The notes below the pieces were generated by a model. It was not told the DNA's origin and made no database searches. It saw only the letters and a list, made by a program, of their open reading frames with translations. Positions 47,311 through 58,799 of a stretch of 64,000 nucleotides of DNA are shown one piece after another (the stretch's first letter is position 1; each line of letters opens with the position of its first letter). Both the position numbers and the translations under genes were made by a program. The DNA is from Umbilicaria muhlenbergii (Eukaryota; Ascomycota; Lecanoromycetes; Umbilicariales; Umbilicariaceae). The stretch lies in contig KK106981.1 of assembly GCA_000611775.1 (NCBI GenBank), forward strand, positions 2,665,211 to 2,729,210. The letters are read 5' to 3'.

Positions 47311-48374
47311 AGAAAATCACTACCTGGTTCACAGGGTTGATTAAAATCCAGGTGTGATTCATTCAAGAGAGTCTCAATACAATGTTAAGATCTTTCATGT
47401 CTACAATCATCATGAGGGTGAGTCACTGAGAATGATCACAGACCTTCATAATTGAATAAATCACATGTGTAACTCATCTCACTGTCTTTTTCTGGAAATC
47501 ATGTAGGGTTCAAGGCTTTGACAGTGATACTGCCTCAATTTTAAATCATTCAATCAGAGTCTTTGTCAGGTTAGCATTGATGAATGCATATTCAGTTGAC
47601 TCAGTATCAAGTAGAGCCTTGACTCATAGCTTGATCTCATTTAAAGTGAGCTTGCAATTCACTTTGAACAGTGTTCAGGTGAACAGAATGTCTTTATTAA
47701 TCATTAATATTAATATCATAAGAGGATTATTATCATTCCTTATCATGACTTTAATAGAGGAACACCTTTTCCTGAGTTTAATTTAAAATCAGAATCAGAA
47801 TTGAATATGATTCATTACACACATTCTGATGCTGAAGTCTCTTTCTTTTTGTCCTTGTTTGAACAGTTTAAGGCAAGGTGTTTTTGTTCATTGTATTTAA
47901 AACATTATTCTTTCTTCATCTGTTGTTCTTTGATGGCGTCTGAGTGTGATGTTCAGTTCAGTATTCAGGGAACTGACTCAGTGATCATTCAGGTAGTTGA
48001 TTTTAAGGTTTTAATAAAATGTTCAATCCTTATATGAGTTTGACTTGTGAAAGAGGATGTTTGATTCAGTTGAGATCTGATGATCTTCTTTGCATTAAGC
48101 AGTCATAAAGTCTGATTGATTCACTGACAGTACTTGATGAGTTCATAAAGATCTTCAGGTCTGTCATCATCAGTGTTTAATTATTATTATTGAATGATGT
48201 TGTTTACCTTGTTCAGAAGTTCTCCTATTCAGTATGAATCAAGAAACTCATTCAGTTCAGTAACATATCACTGAAAATCAGCTCAGAAGGACGGGAAGTC
48301 TTTAAATTCTTAATAAAACTTGTGAAATTCATCAGTGATGATACATTTCTAATCTGAGTCTCTGTAGATCCGGG

Positions 48375-48546
48375 TCAAATGTTTTAACAGTTCAATAATA
48401 TTTAAATAAGCTGTTCAGGATGCTGAATTCATTCAAGGCTTTATGTGTTTAACAGGATTGTCAAATGTTTTAACAGTTCAATAATATTTAAATAAGCTGT
48501 TCAGGATGCTGAATTCATTCAAGGCTTTATGTGTTTAACAGGATTA
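48375..48546. repeat. 86-bp tandem duplication in A2 gag
   Basis: Two adjacent units starting TCAAATGTTTTAAC (48375 and 48461), identical by eye except possibly the last base. The lack of transitions between them shows the duplication came after the mutational decay. Confidence 0.93.
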
Positions 48547-49253
48547 TCTTCAACTTTTATCTTCATGTATGTTATTTTCATCTGCTCAGTGAGGTATCAT
48601 TTGTTCATTGTTAGTAAGTAGTTTCTGATCTTCATTACTCATTCATCATATTTCAAACAGTCACTGAAGAACATCAGTGAATCAGAGAGCTTTAATAATC
48701 TGAATGATTCTTCAACTATGAGTTGAGGGAAATCAGGTCAGAGAGTGCTTGTATAAGTGACTGTGATTCATTGTTCAAGGTATGTTATCACATCAGCTTG
48801 TTTAGTGACTTTTTTCTTCAGTTCTCTGTTCTTATCCTTCATTCTTTCATAATCTGCTTGTAGTTCTTCATGTGCCTTTATAACAGTGTTGATTTCATTC
48901 AGGGACTACTCATGATCAGTGATCAATTGTTGAAGAGTAATCATTGCTTCAGAGAAATGTTCTTATAAGAGATTAATCAAGGTCTCTGCAGTCAGGGTGA
49001 TCAGTATCTAATTGATCAGATTTTCATTCAGAGTGAATTATTCATCATTCACAGAAGTTAATAAAGACTCTTTAATTCATGAGTAAACTTCATTATCAGT
49101 TTCTTTAATCATCATGATTGATTTTTAATTTTAATTTTAATTCTGATTCTGATTCTGATTCTGATGTGTTGACTGTCTGACTTCAGTGTCAATTTGATTC
49201 AGAATTCATTCAGGATGCCTTGCAGCAAGAGATAAAAAAAGAGATTAAAATAA

Positions 49254-49505
49254 TGTTAAAATTATGCAGATTATGAATTAATGCATGTGTTTTAACAGCT
49301 GACATTTAGCTACAGAGAAGAATTTTAGTCTAAGAAGCAAAAGGAGGAAAGAGTGCAAAGGTTAAAATCTTTATGTGCACATTAAGCTCACTAGTTTAAT
49401 CACTGCTAACTCATTCAGTTTAATTACCACTAACTCATTCAGTCATTCAGTTCAGTACAATGTTTAGTTCAATGTTCAATAACATGTTCAGGTGTAAACC
49501 TGACA
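49254..49505 (-). repeat. A2 5' LTR (252 bp)
   Basis: It starts TGTTAAAATTATGCAG on the plus strand (decayed TGTCAGG) and ends CCTGACA at 49505, followed by the target duplication ACTTT. Confidence 0.9.
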
Positions 49506-50990
49506 ACTTTAATTTTAAACTTTAATGATGTAAAGCTGATGTTGAGGCTTTTTTATTTTTTGATGCTGTTATAATTATGATTAAAACCTAATTAAGGTTC
49601 TTTGAAGATTATATGCAATCATTAATGTAATATTTCTTCTTGTCACAGTTATAATAAATAACATATGACTTATCTCTTTTAATAATAGAAGTTAATAATA
49701 ATTAATTTTTATACTTATTATTGATCTTACTTTTTATCTTACCTTTATCAAGTAAATGCTCTTTATCATTAACAGGCCTGAAAGATTATTCTGATTTATA
49801 AATAAACTTAAATATTAAATATTAAATTTATCTTAAACTTTATAATATTACTTTTATGCAAGTTGTTCTTTAAGTGTGCAGTTAAAGTTATTAAATTAAC
49901 TCTTATCTTTAATAAATCTTAATAATTTGTTAAAGCTGCCTGAATTTCTGACTTTAATCTTGTAAGGAAATGAGTTATTAAGTATTATTTATTATATGTT
50001 GATAATTAAGTTTTTAAGTTACTCAAGTAAATGTTAAAGTTGTTGAATAATATCATTGTACTGTTGAGTGACATATAACTGACAGTTCACTAAGTCTTCA
50101 ATAATGTTAAATAAGAATTTTAAAAAACTTGCTCAAGTGATTGTAAAATAATTTTTAAATTCATCATTTTAAAATCACACCTCCTTTAGTTTACTTGTTA
50201 AATATTATGATATGTAAATTATCTTATTTTCCTCATGCAGAAAATTAGCAGAATTAAAATAAAAAATGACTTTAATATTTTTAATTTAATTAAGATGTTC
50301 CTTTACATTTTTGTAATAATATAACAGCAACTCTTTTGCTTAAATTTATAATTTAATATTTTATGACATCTGCACTTTATTAATAATTCACTTGCTTATG
50401 ATTAACTGAGTGTCTCTGATTTCAAGAAAGTCATTAACAGAAATATCTTAACATCTTATAAAAATTATTAATAAATTAACTTTCAGTATATAAACTTCAT
50501 TTTAAAATGTTTAAAGTTCTTGTTTTTTTAAAAGTTTATCTCACTGTCATCTCACCTCTGCAAGCTTATTATTTAAGTTGTGTATAATATTATTTAAAAA
50601 TTCTCTTCATAAAAAATTAACTTTACTTGTAAATGAGTGAGCTGAGGTATCATTATTCTTTTATTATTAAGTTATCATCATCACGTCTTGTTTTGCTTTA
50701 AAATATTAATGTAATTAATTTTAAGTTAACATTATATCCTGAGTCATCACCTTTTTATAAGGTAAAGTTATTAAAACTGTTAAGTTATAATATTTTTTAT
50801 TATAAAGAAGCGTATAACTAAAGTTTGTGATAATATAAGATATATAATAATAAGGTATTATATAAAACTAATAATTAAAAAGTAGATATAAGTATGAAAG
50901 TAATGCAAAATATTATTATACACACTGTTAAATCACTTAATCAACACTATTCCTGATATGTTATTATATCATGATATAGTTAAAGACATT
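49506..50990 (-). mobile_element. E2, gag part, right of A2
   Basis: Collinear with E1 from about 32.60 to 34.09 kb. Matching blocks include GCTGCCTGAATTTC against GCTGCTTAAACCTC, TACTGTTGAGTGACATATAAC against TACAGTTGAGTGATGTAAAAC, and TCACACCTCCTTTAG against TCACACCTTCTTTGA. It is very AT-rich and no open frame is left. Divergence from E1 is much greater than between copies of A, B or C. Confidence 0.72.
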
Positions 50991-51976
50991 TAAATTTATG
51001 ATGACAAGAATACTCATAAATTAATTTTTTTTCTCATTTTAATTCTTGATGAACTTTGTTAACAGTGTTGTTATAAATTTCTTTATCTTGATTAATTTCT
51101 CAGTTTTATTTTTAATAAAATCTTCATTATCACCTTTCTCAATTAATATTATTCATGTTGTGTAGAAGGTTTTCTTTTTTAATATGTAAATATAATTTTT
51201 TGCCTCACTTCTCACTCAAGTGAGTAAAGTATTCATCATTATAACAGATGATTTATAATATTATATTATATAATATTTTTTTTACTTCATTAATGAACTG
51301 TATAATTTGAAAATATTTCAACATTGTTTTAATATGTTTTTTAAAAATAACTGCATTTGCTTTGATTTGTAATAATTTTTAATAAAATATTTAATCTTAT
51401 TATAAATATAATACTTTTTATCTTTTTTTAAGCTTCTTTAACTGTATCATATTGAGTTTTATTGGTTTTAAGTTATAATATAATTTGTTGAAAGAATGCT
51501 TCTTGTGATGATGTTTTTTATAAGTCTTTTTTATGATAATTATATTAAAATATTTTTTCTTCTTCAGTCATTATTTGTACTAATAATTGTCAACATGTAT
51601 TATTTAATTAATTATAACTTTTAGGTCTTTCAATCATTTTGATTATATAATTTTATCTTTTACTTCTTTTTTTAGTTTTTAATAAAATTAAAAGATAAGA
51701 GTGCTGTCTCTTTAATTAATTAATGCAGTAATATATTAAAACTTCACTGTATATTCTGCAGCTGATTTTTTTAAGTGAAGTGATGTAACTGTCTTTTCAC
51801 AGTATATTCTTCATCAATGTTCTTAAAAACTCTTGTCATCATGTTTTTAAATTTTTTTTAAATCTTATCTTCTTGCTCTGCTGAGTCATTATTTAAATAA
51901 TTCTTTAACTGTGATTTTATTCAAGTGAAAACTTTATTATAAAGATATATAACAGCATAAAATATTTTGTTAAACT
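50991..51976. other. AT-rich decayed DNA, no gene seen
   Basis: It fills the gap between E2 and the B3 5' LTR. All frames are closed and no repeat partner was recognised. Confidence 0.5.
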
Positions 51977-52019
51977 TGTTAAAAGTATGATAAAATTAAG
52001 CAACTTACACTAACTTCTG
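51977..52019 (+). repeat. B3 5' LTR, left part
   Basis: TGTTAAAAGTATGATAAA to TTCTG (52015-52019). The last five bases are the first copy of the B2 target duplication. Confidence 0.9.
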
Positions 52020-52190
52020 TATCAGGATCATGCAGAGCTCATCATGCAAATATAATGATCAAGAGATTAATTCTAAGAAGTCATTAAGTGGTGAGCAAAA
52101 CTACATATGTGAGTGTTGCAGAATTAGCTGAACGCGCTAAACTCAATCAGAAGTTAATGTAAATTACTTAATTTTATCATGCTTTTAACA
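52020..52190 (-). repeat. B2 3' LTR (171 bp)
   Basis: TATCAGGATCATGC to GCTTTTAACA on the plus strand, the complement of the family sequence. It contains GAACGCGC, the complement of the conserved GCGCGTTC block. Confidence 0.92.
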
Positions 52191-55100
52191 TTATTCTCTT
52201 CTTTGAAAAAGCATCATTTGTGATGCTGCTGTAAAAACAACATCAAAATGTAACATTCTTGCTCAGCTGCTCTGAATGATTTAAACAGTCACTCTGAACA
52301 GTCCTTGAATAATTTAAATTTAGTGTGTTTTATTGAAGTATTTATGATGAAATTTCTTCAACACTTCTGTTGAATCATTAAACTCATCTTTGTCTGCATA
52401 ATATCACTCATTATCATGATTAATTTCATGTTATTTGACCTTGTATTGAAGCCTGCTGTGATATCATCTTAAGTTAAAAATATCATCAACTTCTTAATGC
52501 TTCTGAGTCTTCTCATCTTTTATTATAATAAGAGTCAGTGAAGGTGTCTGCTGACCTAACAGTGAATCATTGACAGCTGAATGAAGCAGCTTTGAACTGA
52601 AGACATTATGAATTCACATTGTAGCAGGGAGCTTCAGTTAATAGAAGATCTCAACATGTTGAATAATTTAAAATGACCTCAGCTGCTTGTCCTTTAAGTC
52701 TTAACTAAACCTTATTATCTTGATATTTTGACTTGATAATCACACTCAGTCTCTGACTTCATAGCTGACATTCTTTTAATGTTTATTCACTTGTGCTTTT
52801 ATAAATTCCCTGCTCTTCTTCAACTGCTGCTTACTGAAATTAAGGATTTTCTGCATGTGAGTTGTTATGTCCTCCGCCTTCACTGACTGAAGTCATTCAC
52901 GGGTGAATTCATAAGTAGTAGTGTCAGGGCTGAAACTCATGTGTGAGTGAAAGCCTTTGTTAAGGTAGAAAGGTGAGAGTGAAGTCACTGAGAAGCAATT
53001 GTTATTATCACTGAACTTAATTATAAGCAGTCACTTCACTCAGTCATCTTGCATGTAGTTGCAATACATTCAGAGGCCTCATTTGACATTCTGATTAACT
53101 CATTCAGTTTGGCCATCTGTCTCTGAGTGATAAGTGGTTGATAGGTTAGCCTTGATTTTCAGATGTTTACACATACTTCATCATAAGTTTGAGATAAACT
53201 GAGGGCCTCAGTCTGAAGTAATAAAGCTGAGCAGGTCATGTAAGTAGTAGATGTTTTATAACATAAATTATATTAACTTCTCAGTTGAGGTTCCTTCATC
53301 TTTTGAATAATAAAGAACATAATGCCTTTCCTTAAATAACTTGTCAATGAGAGTGCAGATAGTGTTATAACTCTCTGATATTAACAATTTAATTATAAAG
53401 TTCATGACAATGTTCTGTCAGCATTATTGCAGAATAGGCAGAGGAACTAACAGTTCATTAAAAACATCACATGAAGATTTACTGCATTGACAATAATGAC
53501 AGTTCTGAATGTATTGCTTGACAGTGCTCACATGATCAGGTTAATAGTAATGCTGATGAATAAATTTCACTGTTCAATTTATGTCTGAATGTTCAGAAGA
53601 TGACTGATCATGTATTTCCTGAAGAAGCTTAATATGTAGAGACTCAGGTACTCATAAAAGATTGTTTTTAAATAAAGCATCATTCACTACTCAATATTCA
53701 TGAAGACAGATGTCATGTAGCTTAATGACATTCTTTGTTATGATTGAATGATATTCACTGCATAATTTATCTGTCTTATTGATTATATGAACCTGCTTAA
53801 AAAGGCCTTCTTTCACTTCTCTGACTCAGATTTTCACACAGTCTGAAGTAAAAAAAGTCTGATACATCAGGTTCTTGTCCTCAGAGTTGAACATTCAGAT
53901 AAAAATGTCAACTTTTTATTCTTCATAAAGATCTTCAGGATCTGATGATCAGTGAAGATTTATATGAGCAAATTAATGTGTTCAAGTTCAGGATGTCAAT
54001 GTTTGAAATAATGAATAATGATCAGCAGTTCTTTATTATAAATGTGATAATTGCACTTTGCTGAGATCATGCTCTTGTTGTAGAATGTCATCAGGTGAAG
54101 AACTTCCTCATCATCATACTGAGAGAGAATTTCATTTATCACAAGATTAAAGACATCTGTCTTTAGTATAACTTGACAGTTGAGGTTAAAATGCTTTAAT
54201 ACTGAAGTCTTCATCATGATCTGTTTGAGGTCTTGAAACACCTTGAAGCAGTCTTCAGTTCATGCAAAAGAGACCTCTTTCCTAGTAAGAGCAATGAGAG
54301 GTTTGATGATCTTGAAGAAGTCTCATATAAATTGATGATAAAAGTTAATGAAGCTTATGAAGCTTTAAACCTCTTTGAGGTTGATTGATTTAACTCAGTT
54401 TATGACTGTTTTAACTTTCTGAGAATTCATTCATAGGCTCTCTTCAGAGACAATGACTCTTAAAAAGACTGTCTCTGAAACATTAAATTCACACTTCTTT
54501 ATATCAACCTGTAAACTGACTTCTCAGAGATGCTGAAGCATTTATTTAACATGATGATTATGCTCCTTTCAGGTCTTACTGTAAATAAGAATGTCATTCA
54601 AATAAACCTGACAGAAGTCATTAAGAAAGTTTTATAAAGTGTCATTAATATACTGCTGAAAGGTACTCAGCCTGTTGATTAATCTGAACAGTAGAACTCA
54701 GTATTTGTAGAAGTTTAACACAATGATGAACATAATCAAGTCCTTACTGTCTAAATGCATACACAACTTGTTGAAGATGATGATGATTATATTCAGACAG
54801 ATTAAGTGTTTACATCTGAGAATCTTTCTTATAACCTCTTCTATTAACAGAAGAGGGTATTAATTTCATTTAATGAAGACATTAAGCTTCTGATAATTCA
54901 TGCAGAATCATAAATCATCATTCACCTTCAAGGTGAACAACATCAGTGAGGAGTAAGTTGCCTTGCTCAGGATAATGAAGTCTTTGAAGAGGTTTTTATT
55001 AAGATACTCCTTGACCTTCTGAAGCTTGTAAGGCGACATATGATAAGCTCAGCTTTGAGGTGAAATGACATCATTCATCAGCTCAATCTTGTGATCATAT

Positions 55101-58080
55101 AATCAATGAGGCAGCAGTCAGTTGACTTGAGAGCAGTCAAAGATTTTTAAATATTCATGATATTCTGAAGATAGCTTCTGACATATCTTCTTAAAATGTT
55201 CAAAGGTGTTCACCTTGAGGCTTATTTCCTTTGAATGACATTCTTGATTTAAAATCAGTTGTCTGTTTATGTTCTTCATTAACATAATAAATATTTGTAC
55301 CTCTTCTTGATGAGTTAACACTGCATATAAAGCTGCTTCAACATTGTACACATGAAAAGGGTTGTCATCTGCAGTAGAGGCAGGTCAAGGCAGGATTTTT
55401 GAGATGATTAAAGCAGAAGGCAGGAGCAGAGGAGTAAAATATTTAACAGAAGATGAACATCCTCCTTTTATCTTTATCTTTCCTGTAAATGAGGAAGAGG
55501 AATCTTCTCTGAAGATAATAAAATCATTCTTTAAATTCAGAAGGAACTGATTTCAGTTCATTCATGATTTTCTCAAAATGATGTCATGCTGCCTTAAGTT
55601 AATTATCAACATAAAAACAGTAGTCTCCTTATGCTTCTTCAGATGTAGGTCAGGATAAATGACATGAATGATTTTTCCTTTAATGAGGTTTTCATCAAAC
55701 TCATGTACATTCTTCAGTTTACACAACAGAACTGACTTCAGCTTAAGTCTGTCACAGATCATAAGAATCAGTTGAGTATGAATGAGAGCATATATTATAC
55801 AGTTGATGTCTACAAGAGTGTGAAAGAATATAAGAAAGTCTTGAGAGTAAAGAGAGCAGGCTGTAATGAATGATTATAAGATGAAAAGCTCAGAGTCATC
55901 ATTCAGACTGTTCAGACTATTCAGAATGTTCAAACTGTTTGAATAATGTTCATTGAGATTCAACAAAGAGTTCATGCTGCACAGGAAAACTAATTCACCC
56001 TCATCTGTGACTTTGATAAAGATCATTTATTTTTTAACTCAGAATTAAAGTTCTTCTGATTAATGTTCACATAAAGTTCACTCACAGACCTGTCACGTCA
56101 GAAGGAAGGAGATGATTGTTGAACACATTAAAAGCATTCACTGATGAGATGCTCAGGATGATGATAAATATAACAGTTTTTATTCTTCTCATCAATTAAA
56201 TGTTGTGAATTAATTGAGGTTCTTTGATTGTTTGAACTGTTTAAAGATGTGATGAAACACATTATGAGCTGAGTGACAGGTACCTTAAATGTGATTTATT
56301 TATACATCTTTAATCTGTTCTTCTTACTTAATGTTGAGATGATGTCCTTTCAGTCTTTGACTGCCTGGGTGGCATGTTGTTCATTATCAAGGTGTATGAG
56401 GTAATCTTTCATGATGAAAAGAGATGTTGACTGAATCATCTGAGAAGTCAAGGCAGACTGATGATGAAGAGTTATCTTATTTTAAAGATCATTTATACAC
56501 TGAGTCTTGCTGTAACTCAGGAAGGCTGAAAGGCGGTGAAACTCAAGAAAGAAGTCAGAGAACTTGAATCATTTCTGAGTTAAGTCAATATAAACTCAGT
56601 GATAATTTTTAAGCTTATCTGAATCCTCATAAATGTCTTTTAAGTCTTTCAGAATGTCATTGATCATTCAGTATGATTCAACTGAAGGCTCATATGAGGA
56701 GTGAGATTCAATGTGTTGAGCAGCCTTTTCACTCAATTGAGACAACACATATCTCATGTGATCAATCTCCTCTGAGAAGTGATCCTTATTAATTGACAGC
56801 TTGATGTGAATCTTGTTTATTTAATTATCTCATGTGAGTTCAATATCATCATTCAAAAAAGGAGGATCAAGAAGCTTTTGTGAATATTTATTATTATTTA
56901 AATTGTTTGAAATGTTTAAAAAATAAGTATTTTCTTAATTCATTCATCAGTGTTCCTTCAAAAGCTGATATTTAATGTTGAGAGCAGTGAAGTTGATTTT
57001 CAGAAAAATCACATGATCTTGTTGTTCAGTGATGACATTTATAAGATCCTTTTTTTTAATCAGTAAGTCATGAACATTTTCATTAACTGTTATGCTCAAG
57101 TCTCTCTGCTCTCAGAGAGTATTAAGTATTTTTAAAAACTGCTTTAATTTCACCTCTGCTCAACATTGAAGTTGTTTCATGTTGATGATATCATAAGAGG
57201 TTTCAGCATCATCTTCACTGATTTATTCATGATGTCATGCAGTTGAAATAAAGTACTTTTGTGTCTTTCTGCTCTTTTTGAGTTCTCTGAGAGTTGCATT
57301 TAATTTGAGGTAAATTATTTTTACACTGAGAAAAGCTTCTTCTGCTTCATCTTCCTGCTCATGTTGATGAGATGAACTTGTCTCAACAGCCTTTTCTTTC
57401 TGAGTCTGACTCAGTGAAACTGTGCTCTCATGTGTTATATTAATAATGATGTGTTATGAGCTGATGCAACACTTCTGATTGACTCACATGTCTTGCAGCA
57501 GGTCTTATCATGTCTGAGAACTGCTGAACAGTGTTAAAAACAGTATCCTGCTGAAAAATGTTTTACAGCTTTTTCACATAGTATGACTTCATCTTTCATG
57601 AGGTGTTGATGATTCAGTGTTGAAGAAGTTTGTCTTGCAGCATTCTGTGTTTAATGCTTTTCTTGACCTCTGTTCAGTGATCAGTTCAGTGTGTTATCTG
57701 AACAGTTCAGTGTGTTATCTAAACAGTTCAGTGTGTTATCTGAACAGTTCAGTGATTTCTTTTGATTCAGCTCTTTCACAAGAGCAAGGTGAATACAGGT
57801 TATTTAAATTCAACTTAACTGCTTTATGAGTGTTCAGTGATAATGTGTTTGCTCACTTATCATAACAGATTCTTTCAACTCAACTGCTTCATGAGCTTTC
57901 AGATTTTTGTATGACTTAAGTAAACTGATACACATCTGTATGACTTAGAAGGTGTAGTTGCAGAGAGTAATGTTATCAGTGTCTTTCAGAGTCATCAACA
58001 CACACAACTCAATGCCTTTCTGAACAGGTTATTTCAGTTCAACTGTTTCATAAATGTTAAGAGAAAGAGAATTGATTTAA
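52191..58080 (-). pseudogene. B2 gag-pol remnant
   Basis: Open pieces include the protease (55762-55562, with KNVHEFDENLIKGKIIHVIY), the linker to reverse transcriptase (55351-55118) and the RNase H start (54241-53996, with DEEVLHLMTFYNKSM). The RT box near 54.6 kb reads YLNDILIY, the first catalytic Asp replaced by Asn. The last open stretch of gag (a 21-bp tandem repeat at about 57.68-57.75 kb) lies in the leader. Stops are mainly TGA. It is inactive. Confidence 0.88.
57682..57750. repeat. 21-bp tandem repeat near the B2 5' end
   Basis: About three and a half units of CAGTTCAGTGTGTTATCTGAA. The B3 and B1 leaders have only single copies of comparable sequence, so it is a local expansion. 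Confidence 0.85.
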
Positions 58081-58251
58081 TATCAAGATCATGCAGAGCT
58101 CATCATGCAGATATGATGATCAAGAGATTAATTCTAAAGAGTCATTAAGTGATGAGCAAAACTACATATGTGAGTGTTGCAGAATTAGCTGAACGCGCTA
58201 AGCTCAATCAGAAGTTAATGTAAATTACTTAATCTTATCATGCTTTTAACA
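58081..58251 (-). repeat. B2 5' LTR (171 bp)
   Basis: TATCAAGATCATGC to GCTTTTAACA. It differs from the 3' LTR by a small number of transitions and keeps GAACGCGC. Confidence 0.92.
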
Positions 58252-58384
58252 TTCTGATTAAGTTTAGCGCGTTCAGCTAATTCTGCAACACTCACATATG
58301 TAGTTTTGCTCACTATTTAATGACTTCTTAGAATTAATCTTTTAATTATCATATTTGCATAATGAGCTCTGCATGATTTTAATA
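58252..58384 (+). repeat. B3 5' LTR, right part
   Basis: It begins with the second TTCTG (58252-58256) and continues ATTAAGTTTAGCGCGTTCAG through to TTTTAATA at 58384. It keeps the GCGCG block. Confidence 0.9.
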
Positions 58385-58799
58385 TTAAATTAATTCTCAT
58401 TCTCTTAACATTCATGAAACAGTTGAACTGAAATAACCTGTTCAGAAAGATATTAAGTTGTGTGTGTTGATGACTTTGAAAAACACTGATAACACAACTC
58501 TCTGCAACTACACCTCTTAAGTCATACAGAAGTGTATCAGTTTACTTAAGTTATATGAAAATCTGAAAGCTCATGAAGCAGTTGAGTTGAAAGAACCTGT
58601 TATGATAAGTGAGTGAACACATCATCATCAAACACTCATAAAGCAGTTAAGTTGAATTTAAATAATCTGCATTCACCTTGCTCTTGTGAAAGAGCTGAAT
58701 CAAAAGAAATCATCAAACTGAACATTAAACAGAGATCAAGAAAGGCATCAAACATAAAATGCTGTGAAACAGATATCTTCAACATGAAATCATCAACAC

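Larger units (their letters stand above)
43723..49100 (-). pseudogene. A2 gag-pol remnant
   Basis: Open pieces include the pre-RT region (47101-46820, with LPSEYHDLIDVFSKKAANEL), the RT palm (46480-46277, with YKVLPFRLTNESVTFQHFI and TYLNDILIY, where the catalytic YxDD has become YLND), the RNase H/integrase linker (45460-45239) and the N-terminal gag coiled coil (about 49.02-48.76 kb). Integrase and chromodomain match the complement of A3. Between the protease and pre-RT region lies a 38-bp tandem repeat (47161-47310). Most stops are TGA. It is not functional. Confidence 0.87.
42427..49505 (-). mobile_element. A2: Ty3/Gypsy chromovirus inserted in E2, with MITE in its 3' LTR
   Basis: The 3' LTR (42427-43722, interrupted by a MITE) and the 5' LTR (49254-49505) bound the element. 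The target duplication is ACTTC (42422-42426) and ACTTT (49506-49510), which differ by one C-to-T change. On the minus strand the order is gag (about 49.1-47.8 kb), protease (about 47.7-47.4), reverse transcriptase (about 47.1-46.2), RNase H (about 46.1-45.5), integrase (about 45.4-44.1) and chromodomain (about 44.0-43.9). This is the reference copy for family A in the window. Confidence 0.92.
52020..58251 (-). mobile_element. B2: complete Ty3/Gypsy chromovirus (6.2 kb) inside the B3 LTR
   Basis: Two 171-bp LTRs (52020-52190 and 58081-58251) are flanked by the 5-bp target duplication TTCTG (52015-52019 and 58252-58256), which lies inside an LTR of the same family in the opposite orientation. 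On the minus strand gag occupies about 57.9-56.1 kb, protease about 55.8-55.5, reverse transcriptase about 55.1-54.5, RNase H about 54.3-53.8 and integrase about 53.7-52.8, with the C-terminal part to about 52.4 kb. Confidence 0.94.
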
